64,000 nt of DNA from Hypomyces perniciosus (lineage: Eukaryota > Ascomycota > Sordariomycetes > Hypocreales > Hypocreaceae), in assembly GCA_008477525.1 (NCBI GenBank), contig SPDT01000015.1:62001-126000 (forward strand), given 5' to 3'. Below, in pieces: positions 25,556 to 38,294 of this stretch (its first letter is position 1; every line of letters begins with the position of its first letter). Under the pieces are notes generated by a model. It was given only the letters and a program-made list of their open reading frames with translations. It was not told the origin of the DNA and did not search any database. The position numbers and the translations under genes are program-made.

Positions 25556-28500
25556 AATTATAGAAAAGCTGGCTTATAGTTATAATTTATAGATAAAGAG
25601 GAGCCTGGGAATATTAAAGTTATATAAAGAGCCTGGCTTATATTAGCTTTAATATTGTAAGTAGAATATTACTATATTAAAAGGAATAGCGAAAAGGAAA
25701 TATACTTCCTTTAAGCTATTAGCTTATCCGATATTAAAAAAAACACTCTAGCCTAAAAAACCTATAAATCCCTAGGAATATATCCCCTTTAAACTATATA
25801 AAGAGTTCTGTTTACTATTTTTTATAAACAAAGCTATTAAGCTTTTACTATACTGCCTTAAAGTTAATTTGCAGATTCCCTTAAAAGCTAATAAATACAG
25901 TAAAAAACCGGAACTCCTTTAAGGCCCCCTTTATAGTATATTACGCGAGAAACTATTAATATTATAAAAGACCTTCCTTAACTTACTTAATAAAGGATTT
26001 ATTTAAGCTAATAGCTTAGCTGCTGCAGCCTTTATGCTTTTTATTTAGAAACCTGGAAGAGGAATTCGCTTTTGCATAGACTACTGCGCCTTAAATATAA
26101 TAATGCAGTAAAATCGCTACCCCCTCCCCTATTTTTCTAAAACCTTTAATAGCTTAATAAAAGCGAAGTGGTTTATAAAGCTAAATATAATAGCTGTATT
26201 TTATAAAATTAAAGTCATGAAAGGAGAAGAATATAAAACTATATTCTATATATACTATAGCTTATATAAATAGCAGGTAGTTCTATTTAAACTTACCGGT
26301 ATATTAGTAGTGTTTTAATAGTATATTAACTAAGTACTATACCCCTTTTAAAATAACTTTGCGTCTATATACCTTAATAATATCCTAATCTATATTAATA
26401 GGTTATAAAAGGACTATATAAAAAAGGTTTAGCGAGTTTTATATACCCTCGCTAATATTAGGCTATACTTAGATTTTAAGAAGTATATATTTATATAAAA
26501 AGAGATTAAATACTTTAGGTTTATTATATATACTAGTAATGGAATTGCCTATAACCCTGAAAAGTAATAAACTATTAATAAGTAGCAGGTACCTATAATA
26601 GTAATAGGAGTTTAAAGCTTCTTTAACTTTATTAATTACTATTACATATTTATCTTTAAGTTCTTTTAAATAGTTTACCTGCTTATAAAGCTGACTAAGA
26701 AAGGGACCCTTTTTTAGTAGAAAGGTATAGAAGAAGTAGCCTTTTAAAAGCTTAAACGCCTCTTTATTAAAGCCCCTATACTATAAGCTTAGGATCCTAT
26801 AAAATATACCTTTATTAAAGCAGACTATTTAGGATATACTTTAAGAGGAGTTTTCCTGTAAAAGAATAAAAAGGGAGAATGTTATACTATAGTTTATTAT
26901 TTATAAAAGCTAAGCCCTATTAAATATAATTATCTTATTTATAATAAAGAAATACTGGCAGTAATTTACTATCTAGAAAAGTAAAGAGTAAAGCTATATA
27001 GCTGCAACCCCTTTATAGTTATTTTAAACTATAAGAACTTGCAGTTTTTTATAATATATAGGAAACTCTTTAAATAATAGATACATTAGGTAAAGTTCCT
27101 TTCCTAGTTTGATTTTATAATTTAATATAGGCTAGGTAGTAAGGCAGCTGCTTTTAATATATTAAGCTGCAGGGAATAAGACTTTTTACTTAATAAAGGC
27201 AATAAGCGCGAATTAAGCCGCTATATATAATTTATCTTAACTGTATTAGCAATATAGAGATTTAAAGATAATAATACTAATCTCCCTTTAATGCATATAT
27301 TTAACAGAAATAAGGAATTATAGGACCTATAAAACCTAACAATTTAAAAGGACTTAATAGATTAATAGGTATATACTGCAGTTAGGAAAGAAGAGCGCTC
27401 CCTCTTTATAGACCTTTAACTTAAGGTATAGATATTAGAATATATCATCGATAAAGAATAGAGATTAATATTCCGAGACTGTATTTAAATACTGGCTATA
27501 ATTAAAGAAAAAGGCGAAACGCTATGCACTTGTATTATATAAGTAGAATATAATGCCGCAGTTTTAGGCTACTTAGGTTATAACGGAACCTTAGCTATTA
27601 TTTCCTATAGGTTTTTTTTAGCTAGGAATTAATAGTATAGTTTAATAATTCCTCTATAACTGCAGTATATATAGAAAAGGAAAAGTATAGAGAAGCTATA
27701 AGTAAAGACTTTTTAAACTATTACTTATTCTTTAATATATCCGCAGTAACTTAGCTATAGACTTTATAATTAACTTATTACTTATAGGATTAATATAAAT
27801 ATAATATTTTTAAATTATTATTAACTAGCTTATTAAAAATATTACCTTTAAAGTAATAGAGAATATAAAGGTAAAAGTATATATAAAGAGGTTCTTTTAA
27901 TGCTACTATTAGTTTTATAAAATGCCTTAATTTATAGTTAGCGATTAAAGATTTAATTAAACTAGCCGCTTTTAAAAAGCTTTCTGTAAACTAGCAGGAA
28001 CCTAGTAATGCCTAAGTATAGTATATTACCTATAGATTAATAGCAGACTAGAGAGGAGTAATTAAAAGATTTAAATATACTTTAAAGTATATATAGACTA
28101 CTCTTAAAGCGATTAAGGAGACTTCCTCCCAGTAATATAACTAGCTTTAAATAACTGCAAATATACAGCTATTTAAATAAACCCCTTTTTCTTTAAATAC
28201 AGCTATTATATAGAACCCTTTTAGCTATATATAAAAGAAAATAAAGCTATTAGATTAAAGGACCTAAAGGAGAAGGCTATAAAAGAAATAGTTAAAAGAC
28301 TAAAAAAAGTAACTGCTTTTGCTTAAATAGTACTTACTGCTATGCAATAACGCTATAAAGACTCTGCAAACTAGCAGCGAGGCCCCTTTAAAAGATATAA
28401 GGTAAAAGATAAAGTCTGGCTATACCTTAGCAACTATAATACTCCCTAGCCTTCTAAAAAGCTTAATGCCTTATATGATAAATATATAGTAATAAAGGTT

Positions 28501-28906
28501 ATTAGCCTTTATATAGTGGAACTAGGCGTATTAATTAGTATATACCCGCGATTTTATATTAACCTGCTAAAAAGAGTAGCCAATAACGCCTTTCTAGGCC
28601 AGATTTCAGATAACCCTTAACTACTATTAATATAAGTAGATAGCGAGGATAAATAGGAAGTTGAAGAGGTCTTTTGCGCGAAGATTAAGCAGTAAGGTCG
28701 CGGCTTTTTCCGCGAAGTATTAATATAGTGGAAAGGATATATAAAGCTAACCTAGGAACCAATATATATACTTAAAAATATAGCAGCCCTTAACGACTAT
28801 ATATTTAAATATAGCTTAATTAAATCTAATAATAGGCCACTTAATAGCTATACGCTAGCGAAGCAATAGCGTTTAAGGAGAGAGCTACTATAAGAAGGGG
28901 GGGTAA

Positions 28907-29132
28907 TATTATAGGCTAGGCTATATTTCCTGGAATTACGACTATACTGAATCTGGAAATACGACTAATACTAGACTGCTTACTTAATTAGGAAACTACC
29001 TTAGCTATAACCCTATACGCACAACTATATAATATATAGATAGCTAGTATAAAGCTTCCTTCCTTTAGCTATAGATAGATAATATAGAGGTGCCTTAACT
29101 GTATACTTTCTAGTTAGGCTATACCTATTACA
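28907..29132 (+). repeat. Gyp1-B 3' LTR (226 bp)
   Basis: Starts TATTATAGGC (TG changed to TA) and ends ATTACA. Preceded by a GGGGGGG tract and followed by ATAAA. Confidence 0.92.
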
Positions 29133-29137
29133 ATAAA

Positions 29138-30049
29138 GGGTATTAAAATATTTAATATTAATTATAATAATATATAGTATAATAAAACACTAATTTATAT
29201 ACTTTTATTAATAGGTTTTTATATCTTTATTTTTAATATTAAGTTTATTTTTAAAGTTATTATTTTAATACTTTAAAATATTATTACTTTTAGCTTTAAT
29301 AAATTTATTAATTACATTACTTTAACTTTAAAGTTTATATTAAGTAAGCTTTAGGTTTTTAATAATAGCAGTATTTTTAAACTCCTTTTATTTTAAAGTT
29401 ATATTAAAATTATACCTTTAGTTTAAAATGTAATTAAAGATAATATTAAAAAGATATTTAAGGTTTAATATTGAAAGTTATAAGGTTAAGTTATAATTAT
29501 AATTATAAGCTTTTAAAATAATTTAAATATAAAGCTAATTATAGAAATAATTAACAAGTTTTCTTTTTTAACTAAAGTCCTTTTCTATACCTTTTATTTT
29601 TCCTTTAATATTTTTAAGTTAAATATAAACTAGGGAATTAAATATAGGTTAAAGAGCTAGGCTAAGGTATATTCTTTACTGTAAGGATATAGGCTTTTAG
29701 GCTTAAAGTCTTACTATAATTAAAGATTAATAAATTTCCTATAATATATAGGGCTCTTTATAGTATTATAACTAGGCTATTAGCAACTTTATTAATCTTT
29801 TTAGGTAGGGTTAAAGGCTAAAGGTAATAGCGCAGTTATTATAGGAAGGCATATACTATTACAGTATATAAAATAGCAGGTTAAAGTAATATCTTTAGTA
29901 TACTTTTAAGAAAGCAAGAAGCTATAAGAATATAGTTTAAATATATAGAACCAAGTTATTATTTGGGGATATATATAATATTAATAAGTTATTAAAGGGT
30001 AGGTTTAATACTATAGTAACTATAAAATTAAAAGGCAGTATTTATATTT
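29138..30049. other. AT-rich decayed sequence
   Basis: No gene. A weak reversed match to the Gyp2 LTR may occur near 29872-29950. The rest is unassigned and may include the upstream part of Gyp2-C. Confidence 0.5.
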
Positions 30050-33000
30050 ATTAAACGTATTAAAAGGTAAAGAATATAACTATTAAAAATCAGTATTTAT
30101 TACTATTAATTTAAAAAACCTTTAATATTTTAAGCTATATAAAAGTATATATAAAGCTTAATATTATTACTATAGTTAATAACTTTTATATTACTATAAG
30201 GGATACATAGAAAATAGTATTTATTATAAGGTTTAGCCTTTTTAAAGTATTAGTTATACCTTTTAGCCTTTATAATATATTTCCTATATTTTAATATTAT
30301 ATTAATTATACTCTTTATAGCCTCTTTAACTATATTTATATTGTATACTTTAACAATAGCTTTCTATATTTATTAAACTAAAGAAAATACTAACAGTATA
30401 TATATAAAGTAATAGCCTATATTCAAGATATTAGCCTTTAAATTAATATTATTAAATATAAATTTAAATAATAAAAATAAAAGACTTTCACTTAATTATT
30501 ATTTTAAAGGGACTGGAAATAGACTTTAAGAAAGTTAAGGCTATATTAAACTAGTAATTATTTAAAAGAGTAAAAGACCTATAAAGGTTCTTTAACTTTA
30601 TAAATTTCTATTGTTATTTTATTTAAAGATATTCTAAAATAGCTATACTATTAAATAAACTTTTAAAATAGGATTAACTATATAGTTAAGAGAGAAATAG
30701 CAGGAAGCCTTTAACTTAATTAAAGATACTTTTAAATTAGCCTTAGTTTCAGCTTTCTTTAATTGTAATAAATAAATAGTTTTTAAGATTAATACCTTTA
30801 ATTAAGTATTAGGCGGTATTTTATTATTATATACTAAAAAAGGTATTTTTTACTTTATTATATTTTTTTTATAAAGTATAATGCCTAAGAATATAACTAT
30901 AAAATCTATAATAAAAAACGTTTAGTTATTATTAAAGTAATAGAGAAATAGCACTTAAAATTATAAAACTTCAAGTTTAATATTATTATAGACTATACAA
31001 GCTTTAAATCCTTTACTTTAATTAAAGCCTTAAACTAGCAGTAAATCTAATAATCTAAATTCCTTTTTAACTTTAAGTTTTATATTATTTACTAACCTGG
31101 CTTTAAGGCTATAAAGCTTAATATATTGAGTAAAAAAGCTAAAAATAAATTTATAACATTAAACCTTTTTAGTAACTAAATTAAAAATAGGTAATATATT
31201 ATTCTTTTATAAAGTTCTTTTAGCTTTAATCTTAGGTAATATTTTAAGAAAAGGTTTTATTAGATATTAAATTATTTATAAAGTCTGCCCCTATAATAAT
31301 AATAATACTTATAAATAATAAACAACTTAATAACCTAACTATAATAGTATATAAATAAAATACTATAATAATAAAAAGAGGAATTGCGCTTTAAAACTTT
31401 AATATTTATTAATAACTAAAATAGCTTTATAAAAAAATTTAAATTATAATAAATAATTATTAGATAATAAACAGTAAAATCTATTATTAATAGCAGCTGT
31501 TTATTCCTTTTAATAATAAACTTTATATATAAATCTTATTTATATACTATTTAAATACTATTTAAATAACTTAATTAAATATTTTAATAGGTTTAAAGCT
31601 TTAAACTTGATTAATTAAATATATTAGTAGCTATAATTCTTAACGGATATTAAAATATTTATATAAGACTATAAACTATATATTAAAATAAAAGCCTTAC
31701 AATTTTTACTATAAAGCTTCCTTTAACTATTATTAGTTTTATTTTATATATAAGTAAATATCTTTTTTAATTATATTATATTACTGCCTAAATCCTATTA
31801 CTATAATATTATTTATAAATCTTCATTAATGATAGTCTATTACTTTATCAAAATATATTATTATATATTTTTTACTTTACTATTTGTAAAAGAGTTAATT
31901 AATATATTAATTAATTACATTTACTGCCTTTATAGTATACTTAATAATATTATATTAAACTACAGTATATAGTTAATATTAAAATTCTAGGAATAACCTT
32001 AAAAGTAATTAAAGGTTATCTTAAAATAGTTATCAGCCTTTTACTATAAAATTAATCCTTAAATTAAAAGAATAAATATAAATATAAACTAATACCTACA
32101 AGCTTTTATTAACTTTTATTAAAATAATTTGATTTATGAGCTTTTATTAATTAAATTCGCTTTAAATAACATAATATTTAAAATTATTAATATATTACTA
32201 TTTTCGCTAAGTATAGTTTTTACCTTTACTTAAAGATAAAGCCGTTATAGCTTGATTTATTAAACCTTTTTATAATAAAGAAAATAGAGTCTATTTGCGC
32301 TAATACTATTATTAAGCAATTTAAATATATTATTATATAGTTAAAGTCTTTTATTAAGGCTCTAAGAAACAGATATAAAGAAAATATAAATATATAAAGG
32401 GAAGTAGTATTAGTTTATACTATTAGGCAAAAAGTCTTTATTAATATATAAAATATAAAGATTAATTCGTTAATAAAAAAGCTAAATACTAAATAAGTAG
32501 GACTTTATAAAATAATAAAAGTATATTTATAAGCTTATATTATTCATTTATAAGAAAATATAAAGACTTTTTTAGTTTTATATAATGTTTTTTTATAACT
32601 TAAAACTATTCTTTTACTATACTTTAAGTAAAAGATAATTAAGAAAGTTAAATTAAGAAATATTTATAGTAAAATACTAAAAAGGGAAAATAATATTAAT
32701 AAAGTATAAAAGAAATAGGAATTTAAAGTACTTTTAAAGTATTATAATAATAATAGATTTTATTACTTTATTAAATAAAAATATTATACCTCTATATAAT
32801 AACCAGTTAAAGATTTATAAAGTTAAAAAAGGGTAATATAAAACTTTTATAAAAGGAACTTAAAAAAGCTAAGCCTATTATAATAAATATTAAAAAGAAG
32901 TATAAAAAAAAGAAATAACTAGAAAGAAATTAAAGCTTATAAAGTATTAATTAAAGACTATACTGCATTAAAGCTTATAACTAAACTATATATTACTAAT

Positions 33001-33301
33001 ACTAAAAACTATATAATTCGCTTTATTTACCTTTATATTAAAAGTATTAAAATAAATTACCTAGAATTTTAATTTATATAAGTAATATAGCTATTTATAG
33101 CCAAATAGTATAATAAAGAGGGGGTATATTAATACAGTATTAACTATAACGCGATATTAATGCCCTATTGTATAAGCTCCAGTTATATACCTAGGCCTTA
33201 ACGCGTTCCTAGCTATAGCTTTCTATAAAGCCTTAAAGCTTTCTTACTTTCTATAATACAATAATAATATTTGCCTTAACCTGCCTTTCTATACCATAAT
33301 A
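30050..33301 (+). mobile_element. 5'-truncated Ty3/Gypsy element Gyp2-C
   Basis: Colinear with the 3' part of Gyp2-B. Reverse transcriptase is visible from about 30080 through the active site, decayed to Y-F-N-N (about 30345), then the connection/RNase H region with F-I-N-F-Y near 30600, integrase, and a tail ending at a 3' LTR (33130-33301). No 5' LTR was found. This copy retains the reverse-transcriptase fingers/palm that seem to be missing from Gyp2-B. Stops throughout; no product expected. Confidence 0.82.
33130..33301 (+). repeat. Gyp2-C 3' LTR (about 172 bp)
   Basis: Aligns with the other Gyp2 LTRs, including the ACTATAACGCGAT block. It ends CCATAATA. Left end uncertain by one base because of an indel. 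Confidence 0.85.
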
Positions 33302-33475
33302 TAAAGGCGTATTTTATTACTGCAATAACTATTCTTTAAAAGCTTTTTAGCCTTTATACGCCTATATATAAAAAGTATTATTATTATTACTGCGTAAAGC
33401 AGGCACTTTTTAAAGTAAACTAAATTCTCTTCCTTTAATAAATTAAATTAAAGAAGCAGCGTAGGCTTTAAGCTT
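33302..33475 (+). mobile_element. Cop1 fragment (region 3' of RNase H)
   Basis: About 170 bp match Cop1-A (from 20846) and Cop1-B (from 59395), with the block TATTTTATTACTG followed by CAATAACTATTC. Gyp2-C probably inserted into, or recombined beside, a Copia copy here. The rest of that copy is absent. Confidence 0.75.
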
Positions 33476-34290
33476 TTTTAATAAGATATACCTGCACTGC
33501 TAGGAAGCCTAACTATATTTAATTCCATTTATTTAGTTTTTTCTTTTATATTATTACTTTTCTATCCTTTAAGAGATTTATTTGCGGCTTACTGTTAAGT
33601 CGCCTATAAGCTGATAGGGGCTAGCTCCCTATACTAGAGTTAACCTTAGTCACCTAATACATTACGCGAGAATCTCGCGGCTCCTTAACCCGCTAACGGG
33701 AATAGAGCTAGAAGACTATGCCCTTTAAGGCGATAAAATGCTATATAGGGGGAGCTTGTATGTCTACTAGTAATACTGTAGTTAGACCTAGCATAGTATA
33801 TCCTTTTTGCCCTACTGGGATTGGTGGCCTTTTGCTATAGGACATTAATGGGATATCATTATCATTATCATCATCATCATTACCTAAACCTACCTAGAAC
33901 CTATTAGGCTAACCTACTTATAACCTACAGACCCGAAAATACATGGCCTACAGGCCAACCCAATAGGTATTTTACACCCTACTAGTAAGGCATTAAAGTT
34001 ATACAAATAAAACAAAATTGCTAGGTAGAGTAAGACATAATACAAACTGGTTCTCTTAAATCCTTGATCAAACTGTGCTTCCATTCCTACCTTTACACTT
34101 TCCACCTCATAGGAGAAATAGGTTCCTTCAACTATACAAACTTGACGCCCTAAACGCAACACCGTTACCCTGAAAGCCCTAGTCTCATCTCGAGTAGTAG
34201 CATGCCGACTACGCAGTATGCTCGAAAAGAACCTTCTTGTCTGTCCATATGTTAGTATTGAACGAGTCGTTTCGTCTTCACACGATGCAG
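33476..34290. other. Downstream flank of the Ppo gene, unassigned
   Basis: Near-normal composition from about 33560. Contains a trinucleotide repeat (33855-33880). An 82-codon minus-strand open frame (33914-34162) has no recognisable domain and a hydrophobic stretch only. I do not support it as a gene. It is probably the 3' flank and terminator region of the oxygenase gene. Confidence 0.5.
33855..33880. repeat. ATCATT/ATC microsatellite
   Basis: Two ATCATT units run into four ATC units: a short slippage repeat in non-coding DNA. Confidence 0.85.
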
Positions 34291-37200
34291 TTATAGGTAC
34301 TCACTGGTTGGAAACGGCCCCCACTCGCTGCCATCTTCAGACAGGTACATCTTGAATGCCCCGTTCACCGTCTTGCTCTTCATTTCTCCAGCAGGGCCGG
34401 GTGCCCGCCGGAAGTTACTCAGTCGGGCACATGCGCGGAGCATGCTGGCTCCCGCAACAGTGACGATGTCGCGCCCGAGACAGGCATGAGGACCCCAGCC
34501 GCAGTGGATATAGAGGTCATCTGGCCGATCTAGCTTGATTTCGTACGGATCAGGGAACTTGGAAGGATCAAGACCGGCAGTGATGAAATCGGTGAATATG
34601 GTGTCTCCGCCTTTAACACACACGACGGTGGGGCCGTCTTGCACGTTTGCTTGCTCGCCAGCCGTGACGCGAATCGAGCCAAAGGCTGGTGTGGATAGAC
34701 GGAATCTGTTCCTCTTGGTCAGAATGGGGCATCGTGGGGGTCGCGAGGGGTGAGAATCATACCCTTCTAGAGCGTACTTCTTGAGCTTCTCGAAGGCCTC
34801 CGGCTCGTCAGACAGTGCGAGTTCCCTAATCGCAGGCCAGTGTGAGTAGTATTTGTCGGACAAATACAGGTCAATCAGCTGAGCCCACTATCATTTTCAG
34901 TTAGAACAGAGTACGTCTTTATAAAAGATTCAAGGAAACATACCCCCTGGCCCTGAGGGACAGCTGCGGCAGCAGCGGTGGGGACGATCGTCCAGACAGT
35001 ATCATCCACACTTTGTCCGACATCGAGCATTCTTTCGATCAGGCGGTCGCCGTAGCTGCTCAGAGTCACATTGGCGGATTCCACGTGGAACATCTGTCGG
35101 AGTGAGGGGAAATGTCTTGATTTGACTTCAGCAACCACCTTTTGCATCACCACCCCCAGTCGTTTCGTTTCCCTGGCAGCCACGACGCGGTTCTTGAACG
35201 ACTTTGCTATGTCCAAGTCGAGGAAGACGTAGCCGAAGAGGTGGCGGAGCACAGCGGCCAGAGACGCCTCTGTGTAGCTGTCGGGTCCTCCATCACTGCT
35301 CTTCAGCGGGATGGCAAAGAAATGAGCGACGAATGCAGAATGTGCAAGGTTTCCGATACTTTGGATGGATGTCAGTCCATTATGCGGGTCATACGCGATG
35401 GGTCACCTACTCTTTCACCACGTCGACTTGGTACGAGTCGCCCATCTTGCGACTGTACTGACGAATGAGCTTAGCGGTGATTTGTTCGTAGAATCGCCGC
35501 ACTTGCTCAAGGCCAGTCTTGGGGCTGAACAAACACCGCTGGACCTCGACTCTCTGGCGTGCATTGGTGGGACCGTCTCCGCCGAGCATGTAGTCACGGT
35601 GAATGAGTTGAAATATGTGTGGGCCCCCTGTTGAGATGTTAGTTTCTCTTGTGTGTAGAACCAAAGAGACCGAAGAGAAGGGGTCGAGCAACTGACATGG
35701 GACACGTAACTGCGACTGATTCTCCAGCGCATTGACAACCCCCTGCCACGTAGTGATCGGTATCGGAGGGCCAGCTAACACCGGCTTGCTGAAATCCAGG
35801 TCCTGCGAGGTGCCAAGCTTTTCGAAGGCTTCCTTATTTCCTTGAGGTGTGGTGAAGGGATACAGAGCGTACACGCTGTTTGCCCGATACCACCCGGGGA
35901 ACGCCCTCATCAGGAGCTTATACATCAGTCCGCCCCCGGCAACATTATAGTCAGAACTAACTTCATTGAAACTATTCTCACGTTAGCGTAATGCAAGACA
36001 GGTTGTTAAACTTTGCATCAAGTCGGGATAGCTCACCCGAAGCTCGTCAGGTTCGAGGGGTTATAATCAATCGAGTAGAACCTGTCTCCGCGGACCAGGG
36101 CGACGGCATCAGAGAGGATAGCGAATGAGGTTGTGAACCCGGGGCACATCCCGGAGCCCGGAATTATTGGTTTCTTAGCATCCTCAGCCACAAGCCCTGG
36201 ATATAGCTCGATGTTGTCTGGATGTCCATAGAGCGCTTCGACTGTGTTACCAAATTAGCACGGAAAAGTCAACTCATAAACAGTCATTAATCTTACGAGC
36301 TTCAGCAACAGATGGATCGGGGTTCACGTCCGCTGACCAGGATTAGCTTTGGTGCTTTATCAAAGAGAACAGACTGTCTGACTTACTGAACGAAGAGTAA
36401 CGCTCCAGCTTGAAGAACTCCCTGAATTCATTAAGTGATGCTAGGCCCCATTCACGTCCTTGCTGAATTCCGTACATCTCAACAGCCTTCAGAGCACGGG
36501 GAATATTCCGAGCTCCAAACGCTCCTAGCAAGGGTCAAGACATAGTCGGTGAATTGGTGGAAGGAATAGACCCTAGGGGGGTTCACATACCGGCCACGCT
36601 CTCAGTGGAAGATTGTAGAAGTTTGAGGAGCCCATCATCTGAGAAACTCCCATCGCTAGTCCTTTTCAAGCCACCAAACGTCCACTTATCGGGAGCTTGG
36701 GGTGTATCCATGGTCCACTTGCGGACACCTTGCAGGAACGTTTCGACAGATATGTCGTCTGGGGAACACCTCATAGTAAGCAGGAGACACTGATTAGGAG
36801 AACGCATACAACTCACCAATGTTGGCATCAGAGCCGAATATTTCGCGAAATAGATTATTCATCCACGTCTCATCTTGAGCACTCGTAGCACTATGCCATC
36901 GATAGATCATGTTAAATTCAACGCTCACTTGGTTGCCAATTCCTTTAGGGGTTCCCTCCGAGTCAAAGACATTATTGAAGTCTTCTCGCGGGTCCAGCTT
37001 CCAATCCGAATGGACTGGGTTGCGGTTGAGATTCAAAATGGTTCGAAGATAGTCATCCAAAATGATGTTAACGTACAGACCGCAGGTGATGCTAGAGTAA
37101 GTTGGTTAGCAAAGCAGCCATCAATTCGACTGTAAAACCTTCGGAATCATACAGTCTTCCTGTCTGAAACAAGTCATTGTCGCGTTTTAACTGAGCCTTG

Positions 37201-38294
37201 CCGTATTCAGGATCGTTTTCGGTTATACCCACCGGCAGGCTGAAGCGCCCTCGCTCGTTGATGATTGCCAACTCCTGAACGATGTAGTTATGGAAGCGAT
37301 TGAAGGCGACAATGAGAGCACAAACGCCGGGAGGCTGACTGAGGAGTCGGCTTTCGGAAAATGTGTCCTTTTTCAAGAGCCCATCCTTGAAAGTCCGGAC
37401 TCTCTTTTGCTCATCCATGTTGTTGCCGTACAGCGGGCTCATGTCAAGATATGATGAATTCCTCAACCTAGTGATGTCCGTCTCGTCGGTGTGGAAGAGA
37501 TCTATGCCATATTATTCAGAGGGGTCCAACCCTGGAATGGTGTCTTGGAGTATTGCAGCATTACCGTGGATGATGATGGTTGCAAAGTGGAAGAGACTAC
37601 TGGAAATCTTGGTGGGGTGTTCCCTTACAGACGTCTTCCGCGCCAGAAGACCTGATCACGTCAGCCTCGTCTCCATTGTGGTTATATATGTAGCTTACTG
37701 TCGAAGATAACTGATGGATCCGGAAGATCGAGGACCCCTTGATGTTTTGGGGCAACGCTTCGAGCGTAATGACTTCCTGCAGCACCGAGTTTGGGATATG
37801 TGATGTTCTGTAGTATTATCCTTTAGATCTCCAGGTTCCATCACTCTTGAAAACTGCAAACTTACGTTGTTGGAGCCATCCGCAGTGCGATATCTGAATT
37901 CGTCCCCCAGATACGAAATGGGCGGATGCTGCAGGTTGTTCCACAGAGTGTTGATGAACCTTGAATTTAGAGCACTCCGAAGCTTGGAGTCATTTGGCAG
38001 AGACGAGGCAACTTGGATAATGTTTTCAACCTAATTCAGCAGAAGTTTTGGTTAATCTCTCGGCACATCACTCTTTAATCCAACAAGTATTAGAACACTT
38101 ACAAGGTATTTGCGATCATCAATCCGACCACCCTTGGAAACCACATCCTGGATCCCGGAAAGGAGCCTCAAATCGGGCAGAACGCGGCCCGTTTGACTGA
38201 AGAGATCGCTCCGAGCTTCTCTCAAGAGATCCACGAGGCCCAAGTGCACATCTCCCCCGTTGGACTGCTTACTTTGGTTGGGGGAGGAGTCCAT
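34291..38294 (-). CDS. ppo: Psi-producing oxygenase / linoleate diol synthase (heme dioxygenase-P450 fusion)
   Basis: Spliced, intact, 1085 residues. Exons: 38294-38103, 38030-37866, 37807-37699, 37651-37565, 37501-37153, 37091-36810, 36769-36591, 36524-36387, 36332-36297, 36241-36037, 35971-35411, 35358-34944, 34887-34763, 34705-34291. All 13 introns (40-72 nt) are GT-AG and keep frame. Length matches Aspergillus PpoA (about 1080). The N-terminal peroxidase-like dioxygenase has distal His184 (I-I-I-H-D-L-F), catalytic Tyr364 and proximal His367 (Y-R-W-H). The C-terminal P450 has ExxR as E947-G-F-R950 and heme Cys1023 (G-P-H-A-C-L-G). Family role: oxygenate C18 fatty acids such as linoleate to a hydroperoxide, then isomerise it to a diol, giving psi-factor oxylipins that tune sporulation. 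The I helix reads V-P-Q-G-Q (901-905) where diol synthases have A-N-Q-x-Q, so the exact product is uncertain. Start chosen as the first ATG, with AAG before it. Intron 6 (40 nt) is the least certain junction. Confidence 0.95.

Larger units (their letters stand above)
23127..29132 (+). mobile_element. Complete Ty3/Gypsy chromovirus Gyp1-B with inserted solo LTR
   Basis: LTRs at 23127-23352 and 28907-29132 (226 bp each) with the exact duplication ATAAA at 23122-23126 and 29133-29137. Without the 585-bp solo-LTR insertion (24976-25555 plus its duplication) the element is 5421 bp, the same as Gyp1-A. Less decayed than Gyp1-A: the gag zinc knuckle near 24405-24450 still reads C-R-K-E-G-Y-I-A-W-F-C, with Tyr at the His position (a single C to T change). 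The reverse-transcriptase YxDD reads Y-L-N-N near 26370. The chromodomain at about 28640-28800 keeps W-K-G-Y. It is inactive because of many stops. Confidence 0.93.

Noticed and set aside
29872..29950. Possible reversed Gyp2 LTR
   Set aside because: Similarity is weak and one-sided. The other end and a target duplication are missing, so it was only mentioned in the spacer entry.
33914..34162. 82-codon minus-strand frame
   Set aside because: No recognisable domain, no splice partner and no relative in the window; composition is compatible with chance.
34535..37710. Several plus-strand and alternate-frame open frames over the oxygenase gene
   Set aside because: They overlap exons of the spliced minus-strand gene, have no domain, and exist because the coding strand is free of RIP stops.
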